Positions 53,179-63,125 of a stretch of DNA of 64,000 nt are shown piece after piece. Under the pieces are notes generated by a model, which did no database searches, had not been told where the DNA came from, and saw nothing but the letters and a program-made list of their open reading frames with translations. The stretch lies in NCBI RefSeq assembly GCF_005796205.1, contig NZ_VAHN01000001.1:124001-188000 (forward strand), in the 5' to 3' direction. The stretch is from Pseudarthrobacter sp. NamE2 (GTDB lineage: Bacteria > Actinomycetota > Actinomycetes > Actinomycetales > Micrococcaceae). A program made the position numbers and the translations under genes. Positions within the stretch are counted from its first letter, which is position 1. Each line of letters begins with the position of its first letter.

Positions 53179-54708
53179 TCAGGACAGCTCGCTGGCCGAC
53201 CGCTGAATTTGGTCAAGCCAGGCCTGGCGGGCTTCGAGGGCTTCCCGGGCCGACTTGATCTTGCGCTGGTCACCGGTCTTTTCCGCCTTGGCGAGATCGT
53301 CCTGCAGCCCCGCAATAGCAGATTCAAGCTGGGACAGGGCGCTGTTGGTGCGCGCCTTGCGCTCGGGGTCGGACCGCTGCCACTGCTCTTCCTCGGCCTG
53401 CCGGACGGCGTCCTCAACTTTGCGGAGGCCCGCCTCGATCCGGCCCATGTCGCCCCTGGGAACCTTGCCGGCTTCCTCCCAGCGGTCCCGGATGGACTGC
53501 AGAGCCTTCTTGGCAGCAGCGAGGTCCTTGACCGGGAGGATGGCGTTCGCCTCAGTCAGCAGTGCTTCCTTGACCGTGAGGTTTGCCGCGTACTCCTGGT
53601 CGATCTCGTCGTTGGCAGCCTGCCTGTTGGTAAAGAACACGTCCTGCGCGGCGCGGAAACGGGCCCACAAGGCGTCGTCGTCCTTGCGGCTGGCTCGCGG
53701 GGACGCCTTCCACTGGTCCATGAGCCGGCGGTATTCGCCGGCGGCAAAGCCCCAGTCCGTGGAGGTCGACAGGGCTTCGGCCTCGGCGATCAGCTTTTCC
53801 TTGGCAGCCTTGGCTGCCGAGTTATTGCTGTCCAGCTGGGAGAAGTAGGCGCGGCGGTGACGGTCGAAAACGGTACGGGCCGCACGGAACCGCTTCCACA
53901 GCGCATCCTCGTTGCTCCGGCCCAGCCGGACGCCGCTCTTCTGTGCGGCTTTCCAGCTTTCGAAGAGCTCGTTCATCCGGGCGCTGGAAGTTTTCCACTG
54001 CGTCTGTGCCGGGTCCTGGGCGGAAATCTGTTCGGCCTCGGCGACGATGGCCTCACGGGCAGCAAGCTCGGACGCGCGGACGGCTTCGTGCTCGGCTTTT
54101 TCGGCCTTTTCGAGGTCCGCAATCTGCGCGGACAACTTGTCCAGCCGGGCTTCGGCGGCGCGAAGATCACCCACCATGTTGCGTTCGGCGAGCTGCTCCC
54201 GGAGGTGGTTCGCCGTCTTCTGCATGTCCGTGCTGGGTGCCTTCGAGCTGACGCGCTGCTCAAGCAGCACGATTTGTGCCACGACGTCGTAGTATTTCCG
54301 CGCAAAGTAGGCCAGCGCCTCGTCGTTGCTCACGCCGGGGTACTGGCCGACGGGGTGCTCGCCGCCGTCGATTGTGAGGAAAACGTGGCCGTCGCCTTCC
54401 ACCCGGCCCCACTTGGAGGCTTCTGCAGCCGACGTTGAAGGGGGAGCCTGGACCGGTGCCGGTGCCGGAACGGCTGCGGGCTTGGGGCGTGACGCGAAGG
54501 CGGCGGGTGAGGGCGCTGACGGCTTGGGCCCGGGAACCGGGGCGGGTGCAGGTGCGGCGGACGCCGGTGCGTCGATGGACGTTGCTTCCGTTGCGAAAGC
54601 TTCCGTTTCCGGTGCGCGGGCTGCCTCAGTCCCTGCCTCTTCGCCGGCGGGCACCGCCGCTTCGGTCAGGTCTGTTGCTGTTTCGTCGGATTTCTGACTG
54701 TCTGTCAC
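53179..54708 (-). CDS. DUF349 domain protein (coiled-coil repeats)
   Basis: 509 residues. An Ala/Pro-rich linker (residues 30-90) leads to several DUF349 repeats with W-x4-R-x3-[DE] patterns (DALWKRFRAARTVFDRHRRAYF, DALWARFRAAQDVFFTNRQAAND). Long coiled coil. DUF349 proteins are abundant in actinobacteria; function is unknown. GTG 54706-54708. It is 67 bp from the cyclophilin gene on the same strand. Confidence 0.88.
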   Translation of the reverse strand: MTDSQKSDETATDLTEAAVPAGEEAGTEAARAPETEAFATEATSIDAPASAAPAPAPVPGPKPSAPSPAAFASRPKPAAVPAPAPVQAPPSTSAAEASKWGRVEGDGHVFLTIDGGEHPVGQYPGVSNDEALAYFARKYYDVVAQIVLLEQRVSSKAPSTDMQKTANHLREQLAERNMVGDLRAAEARLDKLSAQIADLEKAEKAEHEAVRASELAAREAIVAEAEQISAQDPAQTQWKTSSARMNELFESWKAAQKSGVRLGRSNEDALWKRFRAARTVFDRHRRAYFSQLDSNNSAAKAAKEKLIAEAEALSTSTDWGFAAGEYRRLMDQWKASPRASRKDDDALWARFRAAQDVFFTNRQAANDEIDQEYAANLTVKEALLTEANAILPVKDLAAAKKALQSIRDRWEEAGKVPRGDMGRIEAGLRKVEDAVRQAEEEQWQRSDPERKARTNSALSQLESAIAGLQDDLAKAEKTGDQRKIKSAREALEARQAWLDQIQRSASELS

Positions 54709-54775
54709 CGCTAAAAGTCTTTCGCTTGGAGGGAAATACTCACGTAATGCACGCCGGCCGCGACGGCCGGGCTTC

Positions 54776-55594
54776 CTACTTCAGAGAAAACGAGTCTATC
54801 GTGACTGGTTGCGCAGGTGCGCCGTCTGTGTCGCTGCTGCCCGGCGTGATGCCGGCGGCCGCAATGTTGGACACCACGTCCAGCCCGGATGTCACCCGTC
54901 CCACCACCGTGTAGCCGCCCGCGCTGTCCGCCGGGATAGTGGTGTCCTTGTAGACGATGAAGAACTGGGTCCCGTTGCCGTAGGCATTGTTGCCCGTCCG
55001 GGCCACCGCGATGGTCCCGGCCGGATAGCTGTTGTCCGCCGGTGTGTTCTCGAGCGGTCCCCAGGTGTAGTTGGGGTCGCCCTGGCCGTCGCCGCCTGCC
55101 GAGCCGCACTGCAGGACGCCGAAGGCGTCTGCGGTGGTGAGGCGGTGGCAGGTCTTGCCGCTGTAGAAACCCTCGTCGCTGAGGGACTTGAAGACCGCGG
55201 CAGCCTGCGGCGCGCTGCTCCCGTCCAGCTCCACGCCCAGCGGGCTGCCGTTCAGGACCAGCTCGCCCGTGAAGGTCTTGCCGGCTGCAGTATCCGCGGC
55301 GGGAATGTTCGGTCCGTTGGTGGCTTGGGCGGTAGGGCTTGCGGACGGGTCGGCTGAGGCGGAGGGGCTGGTCAGCCCGGCTTCGGCAGCAGCGAATTCG
55401 TCCTCGGTCGGGTTTCCGGCAAAGGCAGTGAGTTGAAGGACGACGGCGAGCACCACGGCGGCGGCACCGGCGCCGGCGGCTACGAGGTTGTCCCGCTTGC
55501 GCCGCTTCTCCTGGTCCCGCCGCAGCTCGCGTTTGGCCTCCATCTGCTGGATGCGCCGTTTCGCTTCGCGGGCACTGCGTGAACTGGCCGCCAA
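54776..55594 (-). CDS. Membrane-anchored cyclophilin-type peptidylprolyl isomerase
   Basis: 272 residues. Basic N-terminus with coiled coil, one membrane helix (about 38-58), Ser/Pro linker (75-95) and a cyclophilin domain: SLSDEGFYSGKTCHRLT, GTIAVARTGNNAYGNGTQFFIVY and GGYTVVGRVTSGLDVV. It catalyses proline isomerisation outside the membrane. TTG 55592-55594 follows GAGGAGGATCC. The gene upstream is hisS, divergent. Confidence 0.92.
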   Translation of the reverse strand: MAASSRSAREAKRRIQQMEAKRELRRDQEKRRKRDNLVAAGAGAAAVVLAVVLQLTAFAGNPTEDEFAAAEAGLTSPSASADPSASPTAQATNGPNIPAADTAAGKTFTGELVLNGSPLGVELDGSSAPQAAAVFKSLSDEGFYSGKTCHRLTTADAFGVLQCGSAGGDGQGDPNYTWGPLENTPADNSYPAGTIAVARTGNNAYGNGTQFFIVYKDTTIPADSAGGYTVVGRVTSGLDVVSNIAAAGITPGSSDTDGAPAQPVTIDSFSLK

Positions 55595-55703
55595 GGATCC
55601 TCCTCATTGTCGGGCTCCGCGCACCGGGTCTTGCAGCCGGACGCGCAGCGATGTGACGGCCCAGCCCTGCCGCCCGGACGCATTAGAGATGCACACCGAT
55701 GAC

Positions 55704-55734
55704 GCATAAACTGACTGCCGCACATAGTTTATGC
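55704..55734. repeat. Inverted repeat in the cyclophilin-hisS divergent gap
   Basis: Perfect 9-bp arms GCATAAACT (55704-55712) and AGTTTATGC (55726-55734) separated by 13 bases, 82 bp before the hisS start. It could bind a dimeric regulator or be part of a promoter; no attenuation or T-box signature was seen. Confidence 0.5.
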
Positions 55735-55816
55735 ATGACTTGCCGGACCGCCGCGGTTCGGCGCCCGTACGGGCACCCCGCGGCAGGGTTCCGGCGCATT
55801 CAGAGGAGAACTTTCC

Positions 55817-57187
55817 ATGGCACGCACCGCCTCCCTGTCCGGATTCCCCGAGTGGCTTCCCGAGGAGCGGCTGGTGGAACTTCATGTCCTGGACACCCTG
55901 CGGCGCGTGTTCGAACTGCACGGCTTCGCCTCGATTGAGACCCGTGCCGTGGAAACCGTGGGGCAGCTGCTGCGCAAGGGCGAGATCGACAAGGAAGTGT
56001 ACGGGCTCAGCCGGCTCCAGGAGGACGAGAGCGACAACCCGGTCAAGGGAGGCAAGGCGGATCCGCACGCCCTGGCCCTGCATTTCGACCTCACGGTTCC
56101 TTTCGCCCGCTATGTGGTGGAAAACGCCGGGTACCTGGCGTTCCCGTTCCGGCGCTACCAGATCCAGAAGGTGTGGCGGGGCGAGCGGCCGCAGGAAGGC
56201 CGTGCCCGCGAATTCACCCAGGCGGACATCGACGTGGTGGGCGACGGCGAGCTGCCCTTCCGCTACGACGTCGAGATCGCCCTGGTCATTGCCGAGGCGC
56301 TGAGCGCGCTGCCGATTCCGGACTTCCGGCTGCGGATCAACAACCGCAAGCTGGCCGAAGGCTTCTACCGCGGCATCGGCCTGGACGATACCGCCGGCGT
56401 GCTCCGCAGCATCGACAAACTGGAAAAGATCGGCCCGGACAAGGTGGCCGGACTCCTCAAGTCCGAGCTGGGCGCCACAGACGAGCAGGCGCAGAAAGCC
56501 CTGCAGCTGGCCGCGATCCGGACCGAGGACACCTCCTTTGTTGCGCAGGTGCGCGCCCTTGGCGTCAGCGACGACCTCCTGGACGAAGGCCTGGACGAGC
56601 TCGGCCAGGTCATCGACGCCGCCGTCCAGCGGGCACCCGGCAAGGTAGTCGCCGACCTCAGCATCGCCCGCGGCCTGGACTATTACACCGGCACAGTGGT
56701 GGAGACCGTCCTCGTAGGCCACGAGCAGCTGGGTTCCATTTGTTCCGGCGGCCGGTACGACGCTCTGGCATCCAAGGGCAACCGGAAATTCCCGGGCGTT
56801 GGCCTCTCCATCGGCGTCACCCGGCTGGTGTCCCGCATCCTTAGCCAGGACCTGGCCAAGGCCTCACGGTCCGTCCCCACCGCGGTGCTGGTGGCCCTCA
56901 CCTCCGATGACAGCTGGGGTGCGGCCCAGGACGTTGCAGCCCAACTCAGGAGCCGCGGAATTCCCACGGAAGTGGCCGCAAAGGCGGAGAAGTTTGGCAA
57001 GCAAATCAAGTTTGCGGACAAGCGGGGTATCCCGTTCGTCTGGTTCACGGACGACGACGGAACGCACCAGGTCAAGGACATCCGCACGGGGGAGCAGGCA
57101 GAGGCCGCCCCGGAAACCTGGATGCCGCCGTCGGAAGACCTCTCGGTCCAGGTGGCGGCGACCGCCCCGGCTCCCGCCGCCGTGTGA
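55817..57187 (+). CDS. hisS: Histidyl-tRNA synthetase
   Basis: 456 residues. Class II core with DPHALALHFDLTVPFARYV, motif 2 FPFRRYQIQKVWRGERPQEGRAREFTQ and HisA region ARGLDYYTGTVVETV, then the anticodon-binding domain. ATG 55817 after AGAGGAGAACTTTCC. It charges tRNA-His and precedes aspS, as in many bacteria. Confidence 0.97.
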   Translation: MARTASLSGFPEWLPEERLVELHVLDTLRRVFELHGFASIETRAVETVGQLLRKGEIDKEVYGLSRLQEDESDNPVKGGKADPHALALHFDLTVPFARYVVENAGYLAFPFRRYQIQKVWRGERPQEGRAREFTQADIDVVGDGELPFRYDVEIALVIAEALSALPIPDFRLRINNRKLAEGFYRGIGLDDTAGVLRSIDKLEKIGPDKVAGLLKSELGATDEQAQKALQLAAIRTEDTSFVAQVRALGVSDDLLDEGLDELGQVIDAAVQRAPGKVVADLSIARGLDYYTGTVVETVLVGHEQLGSICSGGRYDALASKGNRKFPGVGLSIGVTRLVSRILSQDLAKASRSVPTAVLVALTSDDSWGAAQDVAAQLRSRGIPTEVAAKAEKFGKQIKFADKRGIPFVWFTDDDGTHQVKDIRTGEQAEAAPETWMPPSEDLSVQVAATAPAPAAV

Positions 57188-57228
57188 GGGCCCCCCGCTT
57201 TCCGGAGCGGCCGTGAGGCGGGGGTCCC
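57188..57228 (+). terminator. GC-rich hairpin after hisS
   Basis: GGGCCCCCCGC at 57188-57198 pairs with GCGGGGGTCCC at 57218-57228 (one mismatch). No T-run follows, so it may be a weak terminator before aspS. Confidence 0.55.
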
Positions 57229-57308
57229 TGTCCAGCGGGTAAACTCGGACAGGGCCGTTCCTGCAACGATCCCTTTTATATTTCCAGCTGTCTTCAGAAA
57301 GGCGTGCT

Positions 57309-59111
57309 GTGCTGCGCACACATGACCTCGGATCCCTTCGCTCCGAGCACATTGGACAAACCGTAACCCTGGCCGGCTGGGTGGGACGGCGCCGTGACCA
57401 CGGTGGCGTCGCATTCGTGGACCTGCGTGACGCTTCCGGCGTTGCGCAGGTTGTGGTCCGTGAGGAAGAGGTTTTCCACGGCCTGCGCAACGAGTACGTC
57501 CTGCAGGTGACCGGAACGGTCTCCAAGCGCCCGGCGGGCAACGAAAACCCGGCCCTGGCTACCGGCGATATCGAGGTCATGGCGGACAAGGTGGTCATCC
57601 TCAACACCTCCGAGCCGCTGCCGTTCCAAATCGACGAGCACGTGGAGGTGGGCGAGGAAGCGCGCCTGAAGCACCGCTACCTGGACCTCCGCCGCCCCGG
57701 CCCCAGCCGCAACCTGCGGCTGCGCTCCGAGGCCAACCGGGTGGCCCGCGGGCTGCTCCACCAGGAGGGCTTCGTGGAGGTCGAGACCCCCACGCTGACG
57801 CGTTCGACGCCGGAAGGCGCCCGCGACTTCCTGGTTCCGGCACGCCTGGCGCCGGGTTCCTGGTATGCGCTTCCGCAGTCCCCGCAGCTTTTCAAGCAGC
57901 TTCTGCAGGTTGGCGGCTTCGAAAAGTACTACCAGATCGCGCGTTGCTACCGGGATGAGGACTTCCGCGCGGACCGCCAGCCGGAATTCACCCAGCTGGA
58001 CATCGAGGCGAGCTTCGTGGACCAGGACGACATCATCACCCTGGGCGAGAACATTGTGAAGGCAGTGTGGAAGCTCATCGACGTCGAAATCCCGACGCCC
58101 ATCCAGCGCATCACCTACGCCGACGCTATGGCGCGCTTTGGTTCCGACAAGCCGGACCTGCGTTTCGGCCAGGAGTTGACCGAGCTCACGGAATTCTTCA
58201 AGGACACCAACTTCGGTGTCTTCAAGGCACCCTACGTGGGTGCCGTGGTGATGCCGGGCGGGGCTTTCCAGGCCCGCCGCGCCCTCGACGCCTGGCAGGA
58301 ATGGGCCAAACAGCGTGGCGCCAAGGGTCTGGCCTACGTCCTGTACAAGGAGGACGGCGAGCTTGCCGGGCCGGTGGCCAAGAACCTCACGGACACCGAG
58401 CGTGCCGGCCTCGCCGACGCCGTCGGCGCCAAGCCGGGAGACTGCATCTTCTTCGCCGCCGGCGAGAAGACCCCGTCCCGCGCCCTCCTCGGTGCCGCTC
58501 GGGTGGAGATCGGCCACCGTACCGGCCTGATCAACCCCAGCGACTGGGCCTTCTGCTGGGTTGTGGACGCCCCCATGTTCGAACCTGCCGCTGCCGCCGT
58601 CGCCTCAGGTGACGTTGCAGTGGGCGCCGGCCAGTGGACCGCCGTGCACCACGCCTTCACCTCGCCCAAGCCGGAATTCCTGGACACGTTCGACAAGGAC
58701 CCCGAGTCCGCGCTGTCCTACGCCTACGACATTGTCTGCAACGGCAACGAAATCGGCGGCGGCTCCATCCGTATCCACCAGCGGGACGTGCAGGAGCGGG
58801 TCTTCGAACTGATGGGACTGGACAAGGAGGACGCCCAGACCAAGTTCGGCTTCCTGCTCGAAGGCTTCAAGTACGGCGCGCCCCCGCACGGCGGAATCGC
58901 CTTCGGCTGGGACCGTGTGGTGTCCCTGCTGGCCGGCGTGGAGTCCATCCGCGACGTCATCGCCTTCCCCAAGTCCGGCGGCGGCCACGACCCGCTCACG
59001 GACGCGCCCGCGCCGATTACTCCGCAGCAGCGCAAGGAAGCCGGCGTGGACTTCAAACCCGAGGCCACCAGGCCTGCAGAGGTCAAGAAGGCCGAAGCAG
59101 TCGCGAAATAG
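57309..59111 (+). CDS. aspS: Aspartyl-tRNA synthetase (bacterial type)
   Basis: 600 residues: N-terminal OB anticodon domain ([22 protein letters not shown]), class II core with [28 protein letters not shown] (motif 2), bacterial GAD insert and motif 3 ([14 protein letters not shown]). GTG 57309 after GAAAGGCGTGCT. A strong terminator follows. Confidence 0.97.
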   Translation: MLRTHDLGSLRSEHIGQTVTLAGWVGRRRDHGGVAFVDLRDASGVAQVVVREEEVFHGLRNEYVLQVTGTVSKRPAGNENPALATGDIEVMADKVVILNTSEPLPFQIDEHVEVGEEARLKHRYLDLRRPGPSRNLRLRSEANRVARGLLHQEGFVEVETPTLTRSTPEGARDFLVPARLAPGSWYALPQSPQLFKQLLQVGGFEKYYQIARCYRDEDFRADRQPEFTQLDIEASFVDQDDIITLGENIVKAVWKLIDVEIPTPIQRITYADAMARFGSDKPDLRFGQELTELTEFFKDTNFGVFKAPYVGAVVMPGGAFQARRALDAWQEWAKQRGAKGLAYVLYKEDGELAGPVAKNLTDTERAGLADAVGAKPGDCIFFAAGEKTPSRALLGAARVEIGHRTGLINPSDWAFCWVVDAPMFEPAAAAVASGDVAVGAGQWTAVHHAFTSPKPEFLDTFDKDPESALSYAYDIVCNGNEIGGGSIRIHQRDVQERVFELMGLDKEDAQTKFGFLLEGFKYGAPPHGGIAFGWDRVVSLLAGVESIRDVIAFPKSGGGHDPLTDAPAPITPQQRKEAGVDFKPEATRPAEVKKAEAVAK

Positions 59112-59119
59112 CACCGAAG

Positions 59120-59149
59120 AAGGCTCCCCGGCTTTGGCCGGGGAGCCTT
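59120..59149 (+). terminator. Rho-independent terminator of aspS
   Basis: A 13-bp stem (AAGGCTCCCCGGC at 59120-59132, GCCGGGGAGCCTT at 59137-59149) with a 4-nt loop, 9 bp after the aspS stop. Confidence 0.85.
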
Positions 59150-59171
59150 CAGGCTTTAACGAAGGGGACCC

Positions 59172-59993
59172 GTGGGTGCCGCTGATACAGGCTTTGAACT
59201 GTCGCAAGCAGTAATCGAGGAAGTAATGGACGCTGCCTGGCCTGCTCCCGACCGCCAGGCTGTGGACGGCTGGGTCTTCCGAGCCGCGGACGGGGTAACC
59301 CAGCGCGCCAACTCCATCTGGCCGCGCCGGGATCCCGAGGGCGCCGCAGGATTTCCGGGGTTGCTCCGCGGGGCCCGTTCCTGGTACCAAAGCCACCGGC
59401 TTCCCGTGATTTTCCAAGTGATGGATGGCGCCCGGACTGCGTCCCTCAACGCATTCCTCGACACCGAGGGCTTCACCCGGCAGTCAGAAACCCTGGTCAT
59501 GACGCGGGGAATTTGGACCGCTGCCGCCTCTGCTTGCGCCCCCGGGCCCGGCTGTTTTGCGGAGCTCTCACCCAGTCCGTCCGCCGAATGGCTCCAGCTG
59601 TGGTGGAGCGTGGACGGCCGCGGGGGAGACCCGGCCCTGGCCACTGCACGCGGGATCCTCGAAGCATGCCCGTCCCTCTACGCCCTGGTGCGGGACAGCG
59701 CCCGCCGGCCCGCCGCCGTCGGCCGCCTTGCCGTCCCGGACGGAGGCACCGCCAGGTGGGGCGGGATCTACTGCATGCCTACCCGCCCCGATGCCCGGCG
59801 CCGTGGTTACGGCAGCAAAGTCCTGCAGGTGCTGCTCGAGGCCGGTGCCGGACAGAAGCTGGACGGTTACTGGCTCCTGGTCACCGCTGCAAACCGCGGA
59901 GCACAGCAGCTGTACCTGCAGGCCGGTTTTGCCGAGGCCAGCCGCTACTGCTACCGGCAGGACCCGCCGCGGCGCGCCCTGGCCGGCTGTTGA
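59172..59993 (+). CDS. GNAT family N-acetyltransferase (two-domain)
   Basis: 273 residues. The C-terminal GNAT half has YCMPTRPDARRRGYGSKVLQVLLEAG (acetyl-CoA loop R-R-x-G-x-G/S) and NRGAQQLYLQAGF. The N-terminal half is weaker and resembles a second GNAT-like lobe. Substrate unknown. GTG 59172 after GAAGGGGACC. Confidence 0.88.
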   Translation: MGAADTGFELSQAVIEEVMDAAWPAPDRQAVDGWVFRAADGVTQRANSIWPRRDPEGAAGFPGLLRGARSWYQSHRLPVIFQVMDGARTASLNAFLDTEGFTRQSETLVMTRGIWTAAASACAPGPGCFAELSPSPSAEWLQLWWSVDGRGGDPALATARGILEACPSLYALVRDSARRPAAVGRLAVPDGGTARWGGIYCMPTRPDARRRGYGSKVLQVLLEAGAGQKLDGYWLLVTAANRGAQQLYLQAGFAEASRYCYRQDPPRRALAGC

Positions 59994-60024
59994 GCAAGGG
60001 ACCGGCTGCGGGGCGTACCGTCCC

Positions 60025-60045
60025 TGGTTTCGACAAGCTCAACCA
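60025..60045. repeat. Short inverted repeat at the VLRF1-type stop codon
   Basis: TGGTTTCGACAAGCTCAACCA: TGGTT/AACCA arms around an 11-base centre. Elements with this core are scattered in Arthrobacter intergenic DNA as I recall; here it overlaps the stop codon (60039-60041) of the next gene and lies in the convergent gap. Confidence 0.45.
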
Positions 60046-60713
60046 CCGGCAGGGTCCGTCACCTGCACCCGCACTGAACAGGCGTCCGCGGCCGCCTTCC
60101 TCAGTACTGCCGCCTTCGGTTCTGCCACGTCCAGGTAGGCCAGGCGCGGCAGCCGGACGTAGGCCTTCAGGGCCGCGTCCGCCAGGACAAGGTCGGCCAG
60201 GGTCCGGTCCCCGCCGGGCACCACGTACTCGAATGGTTCGGCTGCGAAGACCGCGGCAGCCTGTAACGCCACCGCCTCCACCAGGGCATCGGCCTGTTGT
60301 GGCCGGCGTCGCGCGAACCTCTGCTGTGACTGCCCGCCCGCCGCGGTCCTGCCCTGGACGTAGCGCGTGCCTGCTTTCGAAGCGAGCAGTGTCCCTTCGC
60401 TGGCAACGCCGATGCCGTAGCCGCCGCGCCGGACCAGCAGCAGGCCAAGGCGCCGCGGCTGGGACGCCAGTGACGCGAGCCGTTCCAAGGCATCCGTACC
60501 GCGGCCGGGCCGTCCGTCAGCCGGCCACGGCGCCTGCAGGAGCGCTTCGGCGCCGTCGCCCGCCACAAGCCGCAACCCGTCGTCGTTATCCCTGAGCACA
60601 TAACCGCCATGCGCGGCTGCGAAGCGTTCAACCCAGCCTGCCAAGCGGATTCCGGAAACAAATGCCGTCCGCACGGAAGGCTGCCGGTTACCACTGGCTG
60701 CTGGTGCGGTCAT
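60039..60713 (-). CDS. Actinobacterial VLRF1-type peptidyl-tRNA hydrolase (acVLRF1)
   Basis: 224 residues. The release-factor-like VLRF1 motif GRTAAGGQSQQRFARRR stands at 121-137, with the GG-x-SQ glutamine expected to cleave the peptidyl-tRNA ester, as in Vms1/ANKZF1. The following helix-rich part (ADALVEAVALQAAAVF) and beta segments complete the fold. It probably rescues stalled large-subunit complexes. ATG 60711-60713, divergent from rarA with 63 bp between. Confidence 0.88.
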   Translation of the reverse strand: MTAPAASGNRQPSVRTAFVSGIRLAGWVERFAAAHGGYVLRDNDDGLRLVAGDGAEALLQAPWPADGRPGRGTDALERLASLASQPRRLGLLLVRRGGYGIGVASEGTLLASKAGTRYVQGRTAAGGQSQQRFARRRPQQADALVEAVALQAAAVFAAEPFEYVVPGGDRTLADLVLADAALKAYVRLPRLAYLDVAEPKAAVLRKAAADACSVRVQVTDPAGG

Positions 60714-60776
60714 GGCTGAATCCTCCGGTGGGGCGGGCCGGCAGGAATGCCGATCGACTCAAAGTAGCCTATCTAT

Positions 60777-62183
60777 GTGGATGATCTCTTCGGCTCCGGG
60801 CCAGGCAATGACGAGGACGACGACGGCTCCGTCGCCGCTGGCGGCATGCCGCCGCGCAGTACCGCGCCCCGCAGTCCGCTGGCGGTCCGGATGCGGCCCA
60901 GGACCCTCGACGACGTGGTGGGGCAGCAGCACCTCCTGGGCCAGGGCTCGCCGCTGCGGCAGCTCGCTGCGGGCGCGGACGCCGCAGGGCCTGCCGGGCC
61001 GAGTTCACTGATCCTGTGGGGACCTCCCGGTACGGGCAAGACCACCCTGGCGCACGTGATCGCCAACGGTCCCGGCCGGAAATTCGTGGAGCTTTCAGCC
61101 ATCACCGCCGGCGTCAAGGATGTCCGCCGCGTGATGGATGATGCCCTTACTGCCCGGGACCTGTACAAAACCACCACGGTCCTGTTCCTCGACGAAATCC
61201 ACCGCTTCAACAAGGCACAACAGGACGCCCTGCTGCCCGGCGTGGAAAACCGCTGGGTGGTCCTCGTGGCCGCCACCACCGAGAACCCGTCGTTTTCCGT
61301 GGTGTCTCCGCTGCTCTCACGGTCCCTGCTGCTGACCCTCAAGCCGCTGACCGATGCCGATATCGAAGGACTCCTGGTCCGGGCCGTCGATGATCCCCGC
61401 GGCCTTGACGGCAAGGTGGAACTCGAGGCAACAGCGCTGGCGCACCTGGTGCGGCTGTCCGGCGGCGACGCCCGGCGCGCCCTGACGGCCCTGGAAGCGG
61501 CGGCCGGCGTGGCTTTCGGCGACGCCGACGATGCCGACAACGGCCCGGTCAAGGTGGAGCTCCGGCACACCGAACGCGCCCTGGACGTCGCCGCCGTCCG
61601 CTACGACCGGGCGGGGGACCAGCACTACGACGTTGCCAGCGCCTTCATCAAATCCATCCGGGGTTCCGACGTTGACGCCGCGCTCCACTATCTGGCCCGG
61701 ATGCTTGAAGCGGGGGAGGACCCGCGGTTCGTGGCCCGGCGGATCGTGATCTCCGCGGCCGAGGACGTGGGCATGGCGGACCCCACGGCCCTGCAGACGG
61801 CCGTGGCCGCAGCCCAGGCCGTCCAGCTGATCGGCATGCCGGAGGGCAGGATCATTCTCGCGGAGGCCGTGGTCCACCTGGCCACCGCCCCCAAGTCGAA
61901 TGCCGCCTACATGGGCATTAACCAGGCCATCGCCGACGTCCGGGGAGGCATGGGCAACGGAATCCCGGCCCACCTGCGGGACGCGCACTATCCCGGCTCC
62001 AAGCAACTGGGCCACGGAGTGGGCTACAAGTACGCCCATGATGCCCCGCATGGAGTGGCAACCCAGCAGTATCCGCCCGACGACCTTGTGGGGCGGGACT
62101 ACTACCGGCCCACGAGCAACGGCGCTGAACGGGACATCGCTGTCCGGCTGGAGCGGCTGCGGAAGATTGTCCGGGGCAAGTGA
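60777..62183 (+). CDS. rarA: Replication-associated recombination ATPase RarA (MgsA)
   Basis: 468 residues. AAA+ with Walker [12 protein letters not shown], Walker [20 protein letters not shown], sensor [10 protein letters not shown] and a C-terminal domain ending with [18 protein letters not shown]. It acts at stalled replication forks. GTG 60777 gives MDDLFGSG. Confidence 0.96.
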   Translation: MDDLFGSGPGNDEDDDGSVAAGGMPPRSTAPRSPLAVRMRPRTLDDVVGQQHLLGQGSPLRQLAAGADAAGPAGPSSLILWGPPGTGKTTLAHVIANGPGRKFVELSAITAGVKDVRRVMDDALTARDLYKTTTVLFLDEIHRFNKAQQDALLPGVENRWVVLVAATTENPSFSVVSPLLSRSLLLTLKPLTDADIEGLLVRAVDDPRGLDGKVELEATALAHLVRLSGGDARRALTALEAAAGVAFGDADDADNGPVKVELRHTERALDVAAVRYDRAGDQHYDVASAFIKSIRGSDVDAALHYLARMLEAGEDPRFVARRIVISAAEDVGMADPTALQTAVAAAQAVQLIGMPEGRIILAEAVVHLATAPKSNAAYMGINQAIADVRGGMGNGIPAHLRDAHYPGSKQLGHGVGYKYAHDAPHGVATQQYPPDDLVGRDYYRPTSNGAERDIAVRLERLRKIVRGK

Positions 62184-62354
62184 CCGCCGTGGTAGGATGG
62201 ATGTTCGTCTGGCAAGGCGCGGACGCATAATCCCCTCGAACTTCCTTCGGGTTGGTTATGCCCTGCGCCCAGTAGCAAAAGGCAGCGGTTGGCCGATGCT
62301 CTCCATCGTGGAGGCCAGTAACACTGACACACCGCAGATATTGGAAGGACACAA

Positions 62355-62981
62355 GTGGCTAACAACACTCGTGCTCGCCGTCAGGCCCGCCTTTCGCGGT
62401 CCCTCGGCATCGCCCTGACCCCCAAGGCCGCCAAATACATGGAGCGCCGTCCGTACGGCCCCGGTGAGCATGGCCGCGCCCGCAAGAAGCAGGACTCGGA
62501 CTACGCGGTGCGTCTGCGCGAAAAGCAGCGCCTGCGCGCCCAGTACGGCATCCGCGAAGCACAGATGACCCGTGCCTTCGAGGAAGCCCGCCGCACCAAG
62601 GGCCTGACCGGTGAAAACCTCATCGAACTGCTCGAAATGCGTCTCGACGCCCTGGTCCTGCGCGCCGGCTTCGCCCGCACCATCGCCCAGGCCCGCCAGC
62701 TGGTTGTGCACCGCCACATCATGGTTGACGGCATCCGCGTTGACCGCCCGTCGTTCCGCGTCGGCGAAGGCCAGCTGGTCCACGTCCACAGCCGCAGCGA
62801 AGCCCTGGTTCCGCTCCAGGTTGCAGCCGCCGGTGCCCACCGCGACGTCCTGCCTGCCGTTCCGGCCTACCTGGACGTCAAGCTCGAGGCTCTGCAGGCC
62901 CGACTGGTCCGCCGCCCCAAGCGCTCTGAAATCCCGGTGACCTGCGAAGAGCAGCTCGTCGTCGAATTCTACGCACGCTAA
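62355..62981 (+). CDS. rpsD: 30S ribosomal protein S4
   Basis: 208 residues. ANNTRARRQARLSRSLG, RRPYGPGEHG and the S4 domain MRLDALVLRAGFARTIAQARQLVVHRHI. The N-terminus lacks the zinc Cys motif (C-minus form). GTG 62355 after GGAAGGACACAA. Here S4 is a lone gene with its own terminator, away from the spc operon. Confidence 0.97.
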   Translation: MANNTRARRQARLSRSLGIALTPKAAKYMERRPYGPGEHGRARKKQDSDYAVRLREKQRLRAQYGIREAQMTRAFEEARRTKGLTGENLIELLEMRLDALVLRAGFARTIAQARQLVVHRHIMVDGIRVDRPSFRVGEGQLVHVHSRSEALVPLQVAAAGAHRDVLPAVPAYLDVKLEALQARLVRRPKRSEIPVTCEEQLVVEFYAR

Positions 62982-62997
62982 TCCCAGCAGCGTATCC

Positions 62998-63034
62998 AAA
63001 GAAGCCCGTGGCAAGCGCCACGGGCTTCTTTGTA
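62998..63034 (+). terminator. Rho-independent terminator of rpsD
   Basis: A 14-bp stem (AAAGAAGCCCGTGG at 62998-63011, CCACGGGCTTCTTT at 63018-63031) with loop CAAGCG and a T-rich end. Confidence 0.93.
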
Positions 63035-63125
63035 TGTAAGGTACTTGGGGGACATCTGCGGAACGCGCAACCACTGGCGCGTGCAGGATGGACCGAACCA
63101 CAGAATTCCAAGGAGATGAACGTCT

